From Bacillus sp. THAF10 (GTDB lineage Bacteria > Bacillota > Bacilli > Bacillales > Bacillaceae_I): a stretch of 64,000 nucleotides of DNA. The stretch spans positions 1,716,001-1,780,000 of the forward strand of contig NZ_CP045403.1 of NCBI RefSeq assembly GCF_009363695.1, read 5' to 3'. Position numbers and translations under genes: made by a program. Each line of letters opens with the position of its first letter. The stretch's first letter is position 1. This document shows, one piece after another, positions 36,488 through 45,138 of the stretch. The notes under the pieces were generated by a model. The model ran no database searches. It was given only the letters and a program-made list of their open reading frames with translations, and was not told the origin of the DNA.

Positions 36488-37153
36488 GTGAAAAAGCGTC
36501 ACATCATGATATTGGTGACAGTTATTTTTATGGTCACCTTGCCATTTCAACAGGTAGCATTTGCAGTTGGAGATAGCGTTCGGGATGCCTATGATAAAGA
36601 AAAACCCTCAGGGGAAAGTAGTGATCCTGATGAAAATAACATCTCGGATTCCGAACCTGTTGACAAGGAGCTGGTGGCCAATGCTCCTTCTGTTACATTT
36701 TTTGATTTTATCAAAATGATATTTGCATTAATGTTTGTGCTTGCACTGCTTTACCTTGCGCTGAAATTTATCAATAAGCGAAATAAACTTGGTGGTACAA
36801 GGGCAATAGAGACAATAGGTGGAACGAGCTTAGGAGCTAACAAGTCACTTCAGCTTGTTAAAGTAGGGGACAACATCTTAGTAGTGGGTGTTGGAGAATC
36901 TATCAGTCTATTGAAGGAAATTACTGATGAAGAGGAAAGAAAACGCATCCTAACATCCTATCAAGAGCAAATAGATTCTCAAGCGTTACCACCAAATCTA
37001 TTAGCGAACATATCGGATAAATGGAACCATTACCAAAAAGCAAAACGTACCTCCACTTTTTCCTCTTTGTTAAAAGAGCAGCTTGGAAAAATATCAGAAG
37101 ACAGAAAGACTAAAATGAATGATATGCAAAACAAGGAAGGATTTAAGAAATGA
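36488..37153 (+). CDS. fliO: Flagellar biosynthesis protein FliO (FliZ)
   Basis: 221 residues from GTG 36488, close to the B. subtilis FliZ length. A signal peptide (MKKRHIMILVTVIFMVTLPFQQVAFA) is followed by a short acidic external part, a membrane helix (about 76-97) and a cytoplasmic tail containing RAIETIGGTSLGANKSLQLVKVG, the FliO core. Role: helps assemble FliP in the export gate. In-frame TTG 36482 or GTG 36473 are alternative starts; GAGGTG is at 36470-36475. Stop overlaps fliP by four bases. Confidence 0.9.
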   Translation: MKKRHIMILVTVIFMVTLPFQQVAFAVGDSVRDAYDKEKPSGESSDPDENNISDSEPVDKELVANAPSVTFFDFIKMIFALMFVLALLYLALKFINKRNKLGGTRAIETIGGTSLGANKSLQLVKVGDNILVVGVGESISLLKEITDEEERKRILTSYQEQIDSQALPPNLLANISDKWNHYQKAKRTSTFSSLLKEQLGKISEDRKTKMNDMQNKEGFKK

Positions 37154-37815
37154 TTGGTTTTATTGAATTATTCAGTGGAAATGAAGCATCCACTGTTTCA
37201 AGTTCTATCCAATTACTATTACTATTAACTATTTTTTCCTTAGCACCTGCTATTCTCATCTTAATGACAAGCTTTACACGAATCATTATTGTGTTGTCCT
37301 TTGTAAGAACTTCTCTTGCAACACAGCAAATGCCACCAAATCAGGTGTTAATCGGACTTGCCTTGTTTTTAACGTTCTTTATCATGGCGCCGACCTTTGC
37401 TGAAGTAAATGATACCGCTTTGCAGCCTTTGTTTAATGAAGAGATTTCTTTAGATGAAGCCTACGAACGGGCAAGCATACCAATGAAAGAGTTTATGAGT
37501 AAGCATACAAGGCAAAAGGATTTGGCGTTGTTTATGGATTATGCCCAAATGGAAAGGCCGGAAACGATTGAAGATATTCCTTTGACTGTATTAGTTCCAG
37601 CTTTCGCAATTAGTGAATTAAAGACAGCCTTTCAAATTGGGTTTATGATTTTTATTCCATTTCTAGTCATCGACATGGTGGTAGCAAGTGTGCTTATGAG
37701 TATGGGTATGATGATGCTTCCGCCAGTAATGATTTCTTTGCCCTTTAAAATCCTTCTTTTTGTGTTAGTAGATGGATGGTATTTAATCGTGAAGTCTTTA
37801 TTGCAAACATTTTAA
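37150..37815 (+). CDS. fliP: Flagellar export gate protein FliP
   Basis: 221 residues with four membrane segments. Family signatures: APAILILMTSFTRIIIVLSFVRTSLATQQMPPNQVLIGLALFLTFF near the start and IPFLVIDMVVASVLMSMGMMMLPP near the end. Unlike many proteobacterial FliP proteins it has no long signal peptide. Role: with FliQ and FliR forms the core channel of the export gate. Coupled to fliO (ATGA). Confidence 0.97.
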   Translation: MIGFIELFSGNEASTVSSSIQLLLLLTIFSLAPAILILMTSFTRIIIVLSFVRTSLATQQMPPNQVLIGLALFLTFFIMAPTFAEVNDTALQPLFNEEISLDEAYERASIPMKEFMSKHTRQKDLALFMDYAQMERPETIEDIPLTVLVPAFAISELKTAFQIGFMIFIPFLVIDMVVASVLMSMGMMMLPPVMISLPFKILLFVLVDGWYLIVKSLLQTF

Positions 37816-37829
37816 TACGAGGTGTAAAC

Positions 37830-38099
37830 ATGAGCCCGGAATTTGTAATCTCAATGGCTGAAAGAGGCGTGTATACGATTCTGTTGATCAGCGCCCCTCT
37901 TTTAATACTGGCTCTAGTTGTGGGGTTAATTGTCAGCATTTTTCAAGCAACAACACAAATACAAGAGCAAACCCTTGCATTTATTCCGAAAATTGTTGCA
38001 GTACTTGTGGGGTTGGTTGTATTCGGACCGTGGATGTTGTCCACCATGCTTTCTTACGCATTGGAAATTTTCAATAACATTCACCGATTTGTAAACTAG
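37830..38099 (+). CDS. fliQ: Flagellar export gate protein FliQ
   Basis: 89 residues, two membrane hairpins: VYTILLISAPLLILALVVGLIVSIFQATTQIQEQTLAFIPK is the family core. ATG at 37830 follows CGAGGTG by six bases; an in-frame upstream ATG lies inside fliP and would add 18 foreign residues. Role: four copies wrap around the FliP-FliR core of the gate. Confidence 0.96.
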   Translation: MSPEFVISMAERGVYTILLISAPLLILALVVGLIVSIFQATTQIQEQTLAFIPKIVAVLVGLVVFGPWMLSTMLSYALEIFNNIHRFVN

Positions 38100-38103
38100 T
38101 ACT

Positions 38104-38880
38104 ATGCTAGAATGGATTAATTATTTTCCGGCATTTTTACTGGTACTAACGAGAGTAACAGCCTTTTTTGTCACGCTCCCACTCTTTTCATATCGGAATG
38201 TTCCTGCCACTTTTAAAGTGGGATTGGGATTTTTCTTTTCACTTGTAATGACATTTTCGATGGATCTACCTGTTTTAGGAATTGATGGTGCATATATATT
38301 CCTTGTTATCAAAGAAATGATGATTGGGCTATTAATCGGGCTGGTTGCCTATATGGTTCTTGCCGCCATACAAATCGCAGGTGGATTTATTGATTTTCAA
38401 ATGGGTTTTGCTATTGCCAATGTTATTGATCCGCAAACAGGCATTCAAAGTCCAATAATCGGTCAATTTTTCTATATGTTTTCTTTGCTGTTACTACTTT
38501 CAGTCAATGGACATCATCTTATGCTCGATGGAATTTTCTATAGCTATGAGCTCATTTCTATAACGCAGTCATGGTTACCTCTTGGAGAGGAAGCGGTATT
38601 TGAAAGAGTTTTAAACACCGTGAATGGGATGTTTGTGATCGCCTTGCAAATGGCCCTCCCAATCGTTGGAGTGTTGTTTTTAGTAGACGTAGCTCTTGGA
38701 ATTGTCGCACGAACGGTTCCACAGCTTAATGTGTTTGTCGTTGGGTTGCCCCTAAAGATTGGCGTTAGTTTTGTGACAATCATCTTTTCCCTGACGATCC
38801 TTTTTACCCTTTTCTATAAGTTGTTTGAAATGATGCTTCATACCATGAGAGGTTTGATGGAATTGCTTGGAGGTTTCTAA
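38104..38880 (+). CDS. fliR: Flagellar export gate protein FliR
   Basis: 258 residues with about six membrane segments, including GGFIDFQMGFAIANVIDPQTG and the C-terminal VNVFVVGLPLKIGVSF-like box (LNVFVVGLPLKIGVSFV). Role: single FliR closes the FliP5FliR ring of the gate. Starts five bases after fliQ. The stop is directly followed by the flhB ATG. Confidence 0.96.
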   Translation: MLEWINYFPAFLLVLTRVTAFFVTLPLFSYRNVPATFKVGLGFFFSLVMTFSMDLPVLGIDGAYIFLVIKEMMIGLLIGLVAYMVLAAIQIAGGFIDFQMGFAIANVIDPQTGIQSPIIGQFFYMFSLLLLLSVNGHHLMLDGIFYSYELISITQSWLPLGEEAVFERVLNTVNGMFVIALQMALPIVGVLFLVDVALGIVARTVPQLNVFVVGLPLKIGVSFVTIIFSLTILFTLFYKLFEMMLHTMRGLMELLGGF

Positions 38881-39969
38881 ATGGCAACAATGCTGAAATT
38901 AAATTTACAATTTTTTGCTGGTGAGAAAACCGAAAAAGCTACTCCGAAAAAAAGGCAAGATTCAAGGAAAAAAGGGCAGGTAGCTAAGAGCTCTGACGTA
39001 AACACAGCTATTGTGTTACTCGCTGTTTTTCTTTGTTTACTTGCAATCGGACCTTGGATGAAAAACGGTGTGTTGGCTCTTTTTGTTCAATCTTTTCAAA
39101 CTAATATGTTAGAGGAAGTAACCCCAGATAAAATCCATCTAATATTTATTGATATTTTGCTTGAATTAATTTGGATTGTCGGACCCATTATGCTTGCAGC
39201 AATTATTGGAGCACTCGTTGCAAACTTTCTGCAGGTGGGACCATTGTTTTCAACAGAAGCCATTCAAATGAAATTGAATAAGCTTGATCCGATTCAAGGG
39301 TTTAAGAGGATTTATTCCGTTCGTGCTATTGTTGAATTTGTAAAATCCATGCTGAAAATTGTCGTGGTTGGTGTTATTACTTTTGCGATTTTATGGTTTA
39401 GTCTTGATGAGGTGCTGATTCTCTCACAAAAAAATATTCATGAGGCATTATCGTTTCTAGGTTCGCTTACCATTCGAATGGGATTGTTTGCAGGCGGCGC
39501 GTTGTTGTTTTTATCTGTTTTTGATTATTTATATCAAAAATATGATTTTGAAAAAAACATCAGAATGTCTAAGCACGATGTGAAGGATGAGTATAAGAAA
39601 ACAGAAGGGGATCCGTTAATTAAATCAAAAATAAAGCAAAAGCAGCGGGAAATGGCGATGCAGAGGATGATGCAAGATGTTCCGAATGCGGATGTAGTCA
39701 TTACCAATCCAACGCATTATGCTATCGCATTAAAATATGACGAGTCAAAAGGGGATGCCCCAATCGTTCTTGCAAAAGGTGTGGATTATGTTGCGAAAAA
39801 AATTAAAGAAAAAGCAGCAGAGCACCAAGTTGTGACCATAGAAAATAAACCACTGGCACGTTCCCTATATAGTCAGGCTGAAATCGGTGATGCCATTCCT
39901 GAAGAGTTCTTTGGAGCAGTTGCAGAAATTTTAGCTTATGTTTATCGATTAAAAAACGAAGTAAAGTAG
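38881..39969 (+). CDS. flhB: Flagellar export switch protein FlhB
   Basis: 362 residues. N-terminal GEKTEKATPKKRQDSRKKGQVAKS, four membrane segments, and the cytoplasmic tail with the self-cleaving NPTH at 276-279 (VVITNPTHYAIALKYDE). Role: changes export specificity from rod/hook to filament substrates after contact with FliK. A free homolog of its tail is encoded at 10911. ATG follows TTGGAGGT inside the fliR end. Confidence 0.97.
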   Translation: MATMLKLNLQFFAGEKTEKATPKKRQDSRKKGQVAKSSDVNTAIVLLAVFLCLLAIGPWMKNGVLALFVQSFQTNMLEEVTPDKIHLIFIDILLELIWIVGPIMLAAIIGALVANFLQVGPLFSTEAIQMKLNKLDPIQGFKRIYSVRAIVEFVKSMLKIVVVGVITFAILWFSLDEVLILSQKNIHEALSFLGSLTIRMGLFAGGALLFLSVFDYLYQKYDFEKNIRMSKHDVKDEYKKTEGDPLIKSKIKQKQREMAMQRMMQDVPNADVVITNPTHYAIALKYDESKGDAPIVLAKGVDYVAKKIKEKAAEHQVVTIENKPLARSLYSQAEIGDAIPEEFFGAVAEILAYVYRLKNEVK

Positions 39970-39994
39970 AGTCGAAAAGGAGAGATAGAAAAAG

Positions 39995-42034
39995 ATGTCA
40001 GCAAGAGATTTATCCGTTTTACTTAGTGTCATCCTGATTATTGCCATGTTAATTATTCCATTTTATCCATGGATGCTAAGTATCTTTATTATTATTAATA
40101 TCTCCCTTGCTCTAATTGTACTGTTAACAACGATGAACATTCAGGAGCCTTTGCAATTTGCAATTTTTCCTTCATTACTATTACTACTGACCTTATATCG
40201 GCTAGGATTAAACGTTTCTACCACAAGATCCATTCTGAGTGAAGGAACTGCGGGTACTGTTGTAGAAACGTTTGGTACATTCGTTGTTGGAGGAAACGTT
40301 GTGGTAGGATTGGTTGTTTTTATTATCCTCGTTGTCATCCAATTTGTTGTTATTACAAAAGGAGCCGAGCGTGTATCAGAAGTTGCTGCACGATTCACTC
40401 TTGATGCGATGCCTGGTAAGCAAATGAGTATTGATGCTGATTTGAATGCAGGAATGATATCAGAGCAGGTTGCCAAAGAAAGACGGGAAAAAATTGCGAA
40501 AGAAGCCGATTTTTATGGAGCGATGGATGGTGCCAGTAAATTTGTAAAAGGGGACGCAATCGCAGGAATTATTATCGTCTTTATCAATGTTATCTTTGGA
40601 ATTGTAATAGGGATGGCGCAAATGGGTTTAAGCTTTGGAGAATCGGCTCAAAAATTTACGCTTTTAACGGTAGGGGACGGCATAGTATCTCAAATTCCTG
40701 CCCTCTTAATTGCGACTGCAACAGGTATTGTCGTAACGAGAGCATCCTCTGAAGGGAATCTTGGTGGAGATATAAGCAAGCAATTATTTGCTTATCCTCA
40801 AATGCTGTATGTGGCAGGTTGCACAATATTGTTGTTAGGGATTGTCACTCCAATTGGACCACTCCTTACTGCACCTATTGCGGCACTTATCATCGTTGGT
40901 GCGTATCTAATAAGTAAAAAACAAAAAGAAAGTGCCTTTGTAGAAGAAGAGCCAGAAGAAGAGGTAGTATCTGATGAAATGCGGAGTCCAGATAGTGTTG
41001 TAAATCTATTGTCCGTTGATCCTATCGAGTTTGAGTTTGGTTATGGACTGATTCCACTTGCGGATTCCAAACAAGGTGGGGACCTTCTTGATCGGATTGT
41101 TATGATAAGAAGGCAATTAGCACTTGAGCTTGGCTTGGTTATCCCCGTTGTTCGAATTCGGGATAATATACAGCTTCAGCCTAACGAATACAGATTGAAA
41201 ATAAAAGGCAATGAAGTAGCAAAAGGAGAACTACTTCTAGACCATTACCTTGCCATGAGTCCAGGAATGGAAGAGCAAGTGATTGAAGGTATTGATACGA
41301 TAGAACCGTCTTTTGGCTTACCTGCTAAATGGATAAGTGAGGAGCTTAAGGACGAAGCAGAAATGTATGGGTATACGGTGGTAGATCCTCCATCGGTAGT
41401 CTCCACCCATATTACAGAAAAAATGAAGCAGCATGCCTACGAACTTCTTGGCAGACAGGAAACAAAGCAACTTATTGATCATTTAAAGGAAAACGCACCA
41501 ATACTAGTAGAAGAAGTAACACCATCCCCTCTATCCGTTGGTGATGTGCAAAAGGTGCTTGCAAAACTATTAAAGGAAAACGTCTCTATTAGAAACTTAC
41601 CTATCATTTTTGAAACATTAGCAGACTATGGAAAAATGAGCTCGGATACTGATCTGCTTGCTGAGTATGTTAGGCAGGCGTTAAGCAAACAAATTACCAA
41701 CCAGTATGTAGTGGAAAATGAAACCTTTAAAGTTGTCACGCTTTCTGGAAAGATAGAAAAAATGATTGCCGATCACATCCAACAAACAGATCATGGAAAT
41801 TTTCTTTCCTTAGATCCTAACCGTGCCATGGATATAGTACAAAAAGTGGGAGAACAAATGGAGCAGTTTACTATTTATGAACAAACACCGATTTTATTGT
41901 GTTCACCTGCTGTAAGAATGTATGTAAAACAATTACTAGAGAGGTACCTGCCACAAGTTCCGGTTATCTCTTATAATGAATTAGAAGCCAGCATTGAAGT
42001 ACAAAGCATCGGGGTGGTGAATGTGGAAGGATGA
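39995..42034 (+). CDS. flhA: Flagellar export gate protein FlhA
   Basis: 679 residues. The N-terminal half carries about eight membrane segments with the FHIPEP-type box LYRLGLNVSTTRSIL and the conserved cytoplasmic loop KQMSIDADLNAGMI; the C-terminal half (from about 320) is the cytoplasmic ring that docks chaperone-substrate complexes. Role: proton-driven component of flagellar export. Ribosome-binding site AAAGGAGAGA. Its stop overlaps flhF by four bases. Confidence 0.98.
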   Translation: MSARDLSVLLSVILIIAMLIIPFYPWMLSIFIIINISLALIVLLTTMNIQEPLQFAIFPSLLLLLTLYRLGLNVSTTRSILSEGTAGTVVETFGTFVVGGNVVVGLVVFIILVVIQFVVITKGAERVSEVAARFTLDAMPGKQMSIDADLNAGMISEQVAKERREKIAKEADFYGAMDGASKFVKGDAIAGIIIVFINVIFGIVIGMAQMGLSFGESAQKFTLLTVGDGIVSQIPALLIATATGIVVTRASSEGNLGGDISKQLFAYPQMLYVAGCTILLLGIVTPIGPLLTAPIAALIIVGAYLISKKQKESAFVEEEPEEEVVSDEMRSPDSVVNLLSVDPIEFEFGYGLIPLADSKQGGDLLDRIVMIRRQLALELGLVIPVVRIRDNIQLQPNEYRLKIKGNEVAKGELLLDHYLAMSPGMEEQVIEGIDTIEPSFGLPAKWISEELKDEAEMYGYTVVDPPSVVSTHITEKMKQHAYELLGRQETKQLIDHLKENAPILVEEVTPSPLSVGDVQKVLAKLLKENVSIRNLPIIFETLADYGKMSSDTDLLAEYVRQALSKQITNQYVVENETFKVVTLSGKIEKMIADHIQQTDHGNFLSLDPNRAMDIVQKVGEQMEQFTIYEQTPILLCSPAVRMYVKQLLERYLPQVPVISYNELEASIEVQSIGVVNVEG

Positions 42035-43152
42035 AGGTGAAAAAATACAAAGCAGATACCATGCAAGAAGCGATGGAGCTTGTCCGGTTAGAGTTAGGGA
42101 ATGATGCAGTCATCTTGAACTCAAAAGCTGTAAAAACAAACAAATTTTTTGGTCTGGTCACGAAAAAAAGTGTCGAAGTAATTGCTGCTGTGGATGATGT
42201 TGTCATGGAACAGAACATAAAAAGTAAGCATTCTGCACGTAATGAGGTACCTCCACAACCTAACAATATTTCTTCCTTTGAACAAGAAAAGCTTTTAGAC
42301 AGCATCCAGGAAATGAAAAGGATGATGAAGCACTTAACAAAGAATGCAGGCAGAAATCCGGATGTACCTGATTATTTAATCCTGCTGGAAGAAAAGGTGA
42401 CCAAACTTGATTTAGATCCATCCTTTACAGAGGAGATAAACGATTACCTCTATCGTATGTGGCAAAATAATCATCCGAGTTTACAAGAATTGTTAGAGCA
42501 TACGGAAGAAAAAATGCAAGAAGCGATTTCCGATGTTTATTTTGAGAATCGGTCATTTCTGCAAAAATACATTTGCCTTGTTGGTCCTACCGGAGTAGGG
42601 AAAACTACAACACTTGCTAAGCTTGCAGCAACTGCGAAATTAAAGCATGGGAAAAAAGTAGGCTTTATCACTACTGATACCTACAGGATAGCAGCTATAG
42701 AACAGTTAAAAACGTATGCAAATATTTTAGAGGCTCCTATTGAGGTTTGCTATTCCGCTGAAGACTTTCATAAAGCAAAGATGAAGCTAACTGACTTGGA
42801 TGTGGTGTTTATTGATACAGCAGGAAGGAATTATCTGAATAAACAGTACGTAAAGGAATTAGAAGAAATCCTGAATTTTGGGGATGAAATGAGTACTTTT
42901 TTAGTCTTGTCTTTAGCCTCTAAAGTACAGGACATGAAAAAGATTACCGAACAGTTCTGGGATATTGGAATTGACCAATTTATTTTTACCAAAATGGATG
43001 AAACGACAGGACCTAGCGCTTTGTTTGAAATGACGAGGCATTATAAAAAAGGGACAGCCTTTGTTACAAATGGACAAAACGTTCCAGAGGATCTTTTAGA
43101 GATGACAAAGGATAAGATGGTGGATTGTGTCATTGAGGAACTAAAAATATGA
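42031..43152 (+). CDS. flhF: Flagellar placement GTPase FlhF
   Basis: 373 residues. N-terminal basic/coiled B domain (MKVKKYKADTMQEAMELVRLELG), then the SRP-type NG GTPase with [15 protein letters not shown] (about 185-199), DTYRIAAIEQLKTYA, DTAGRN and FTKMDETTGPSA. It is the third SRP GTPase in this window with Ffh and FtsY. Role: positions flagella and recruits FlhG as its activator. Overlaps flhA (ATGA) and flhG (ATGA). Confidence 0.97.
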   Translation: MKVKKYKADTMQEAMELVRLELGNDAVILNSKAVKTNKFFGLVTKKSVEVIAAVDDVVMEQNIKSKHSARNEVPPQPNNISSFEQEKLLDSIQEMKRMMKHLTKNAGRNPDVPDYLILLEEKVTKLDLDPSFTEEINDYLYRMWQNNHPSLQELLEHTEEKMQEAISDVYFENRSFLQKYICLVGPTGVGKTTTLAKLAATAKLKHGKKVGFITTDTYRIAAIEQLKTYANILEAPIEVCYSAEDFHKAKMKLTDLDVVFIDTAGRNYLNKQYVKELEEILNFGDEMSTFLVLSLASKVQDMKKITEQFWDIGIDQFIFTKMDETTGPSALFEMTRHYKKGTAFVTNGQNVPEDLLEMTKDKMVDCVIEELKI

Positions 43153-44021
43153 TTGATCAAGCTCAGTCTTTAAGGGATAGCATGAAAAGTTTAGGTAGTG
43201 ATCAAGGCAAGAAGGAAGCAAAAACATTTGCCGTTATCAGTGGCAAGGGCGGAGTAGGTAAATCGAATTTTTCTCTAAATTTTTCGCTAGCACTTCAAAC
43301 AAAGGGCTATAAGGTATTGTTACTAGATTTGGACATTGGGATGGCAAATATTGATGTCCTTATGGGAATGACGCAGAAATACAGCATTGTCGATTTATTT
43401 GAGCGAGGACTTACCATAGAAGATATTACTAGAAAAGGTCCTGAAGGGCTTTCTTATATTGCAGGAGGCTCAGGTCTAAGAGATATTTTCTACTTTAATG
43501 AACAAAAAAGAAATCAATTTTTCTTACAGCTTCAACAAATTTCCGTTAACTATGATTTTATTCTTTTTGATATGGGAGCTGGAATTACCACTGAAAGCAG
43601 AAAAATAATATTATCCTGTGATGAAGTATTTGTCCTCTCAACGTGTGAACCAACATCAATGACAGATGCCTATTCGGCAATTAAATTTGTTTGTAGTCAT
43701 CCTGAAGCGGATTCTATTAAATTTCAACTTCTTATTAACAGAGCCATTGATTCCTTTGGAGCAAAAAGCACAGCTAGAAGGTTGAATTCTGTTGCAGCAA
43801 AATTCCTAAAAAAAGAACTTTGTTATATTGGCTATTTACCAGATGACAAACATGTACCGAAAGCTGTAATGGAACAAACGCCTTTCTTCCTAAGGTTTCC
43901 ATCATGTCAGGCAAGCAAAGCATTAAAAAAGCTCACTTCTACATACCTAAGTAATAATACAGTTCAAACGGTCATTGAGTCACAAAACTTTTTTACAAAG
44001 TTGCGTAGTTTATTTGGATAG
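43149..44021 (+). CDS. flhG: Flagellar number regulator FlhG (YlxH, MinD-like ATPase)
   Basis: 290 residues of the ParA/MinD family. A short N-terminal helix with a DQAQSLRDSM motif, known to stimulate FlhF, precedes the deviant Walker A GKGGVGKSNF (32-41). The further motifs are LLDLDIGMANIDVLMG and LFDMGAGI. Role: controls flagellar number and placement with FlhF. Coupled to flhF by overlap. Confidence 0.96.
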   Translation: MIDQAQSLRDSMKSLGSDQGKKEAKTFAVISGKGGVGKSNFSLNFSLALQTKGYKVLLLDLDIGMANIDVLMGMTQKYSIVDLFERGLTIEDITRKGPEGLSYIAGGSGLRDIFYFNEQKRNQFFLQLQQISVNYDFILFDMGAGITTESRKIILSCDEVFVLSTCEPTSMTDAYSAIKFVCSHPEADSIKFQLLINRAIDSFGAKSTARRLNSVAAKFLKKELCYIGYLPDDKHVPKAVMEQTPFFLRFPSCQASKALKKLTSTYLSNNTVQTVIESQNFFTKLRSLFG

Positions 44022-44044
44022 GATGGAAGGAGAGAGAGTAAAGG

Positions 44045-45127
44045 ATGAAAAAAGTAAAGGTACTCATTACAGATGATTCTATCTTTATGAGAAAGCTTTT
44101 GTCCGATATGCTGTCAAAACACCCTTCCATTGAGGTGATTGCGACGGCAAATAACGGCCTAGATGCGCTAAACAAAATTAATGATTTTGCACCAGATGTA
44201 GTCACCTTGGATGTTGAAATGCCGAAAATGGACGGACTAGAAGCGTTGAAAAAAATCATGAAAGAGCACCCTCTCCCCGTGATTATGTTATCAAGCACAA
44301 CCTTAACGGGTTCCTTGAATACCATTGTTGCGATGGAATATGGGGCAGTAGATTTTGTTGCCAAGCCTTCGGGTGCCATTTCATTAGATATACATAAAGT
44401 AAAAGAGGAATTAGTAGAAAAAATACTTCTGGCCTCCAAAACGAATATAAAAACGTTAAAAAATTTCTCTGAAGAGAATAAAAATATACCCTTTGCAATA
44501 ACAGGTAATAGTAAAATAGAACTATTAGAAAAGACAAGCGAAAATAAGAATACACTCGTTTGCATTGGTACATCGACAGGAGGACCTAGAGCACTACAAA
44601 CCATCTTAGCTTCGCTTCCTGAATCGTTTCCTGCACCAATATTAATTGTCCAGCACATGCCTAAGCATTTTACCAAATCATTAGCTAATCGCTTAAACAC
44701 GATGAGTAACATTACTGTGGTGGAGGCAGTACATAATCAAAAGGTGGAAAATGCAACTGCATACATTGCACCGGGTGATTACCATATGGGCATAGTTAAA
44801 AAAGGCAGAGATTTGTATATACATCTACATGACTCTCCTCCGTTAAAGGGGCACAGACCATCTGTTGACTTTCTTTTTACATCGGTAAATCATCTGCAAA
44901 ACTATCAAAAAATTGCAGTTGTGTTAACTGGAATGGGAAATGACGGTACGGAGGGTATCCGTTTATTGAAGCAAACTAAACCACCCAATACAATCTGCAT
45001 CGCAGAGTCAGAGGAAACGGCTGTTGTATATGGGATGCCTAAGGCCGCGCTTCACACAGGGCTAGTAGATGAAGTACATCCCATCAATGATATTGCAAAA
45101 AAGATCCACCAATATACTATTAAATAG
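44045..45127 (+). CDS. cheB: Chemotaxis protein-glutamate methylesterase CheB
   Basis: 360 residues. N-terminal receiver domain with Asp10-Asp11 and phosphorylation site Asp56 (VTLDVEMPKMDG). The C-terminal esterase domain carries the Ser-His-Asp triad: GTSTGGPRAL, VQHMPKHFTKSLA and GMGNDGTEG. Role: removes methyl groups from, and deamidates, receptor glutamates during adaptation. ATG follows AAGGAGAGAG. Confidence 0.97.
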   Translation: MKKVKVLITDDSIFMRKLLSDMLSKHPSIEVIATANNGLDALNKINDFAPDVVTLDVEMPKMDGLEALKKIMKEHPLPVIMLSSTTLTGSLNTIVAMEYGAVDFVAKPSGAISLDIHKVKEELVEKILLASKTNIKTLKNFSEENKNIPFAITGNSKIELLEKTSENKNTLVCIGTSTGGPRALQTILASLPESFPAPILIVQHMPKHFTKSLANRLNTMSNITVVEAVHNQKVENATAYIAPGDYHMGIVKKGRDLYIHLHDSPPLKGHRPSVDFLFTSVNHLQNYQKIAVVLTGMGNDGTEGIRLLKQTKPPNTICIAESEETAVVYGMPKAALHTGLVDEVHPINDIAKKIHQYTIK

Positions 45128-45138
45128 GGGTGCGAAGT

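Noticed and set aside
43993-44712. 239-codon minus-strand open frame opposite cheB
   Set aside because: Antisense to the conserved cheB; long only by chance; no recognisable domain.
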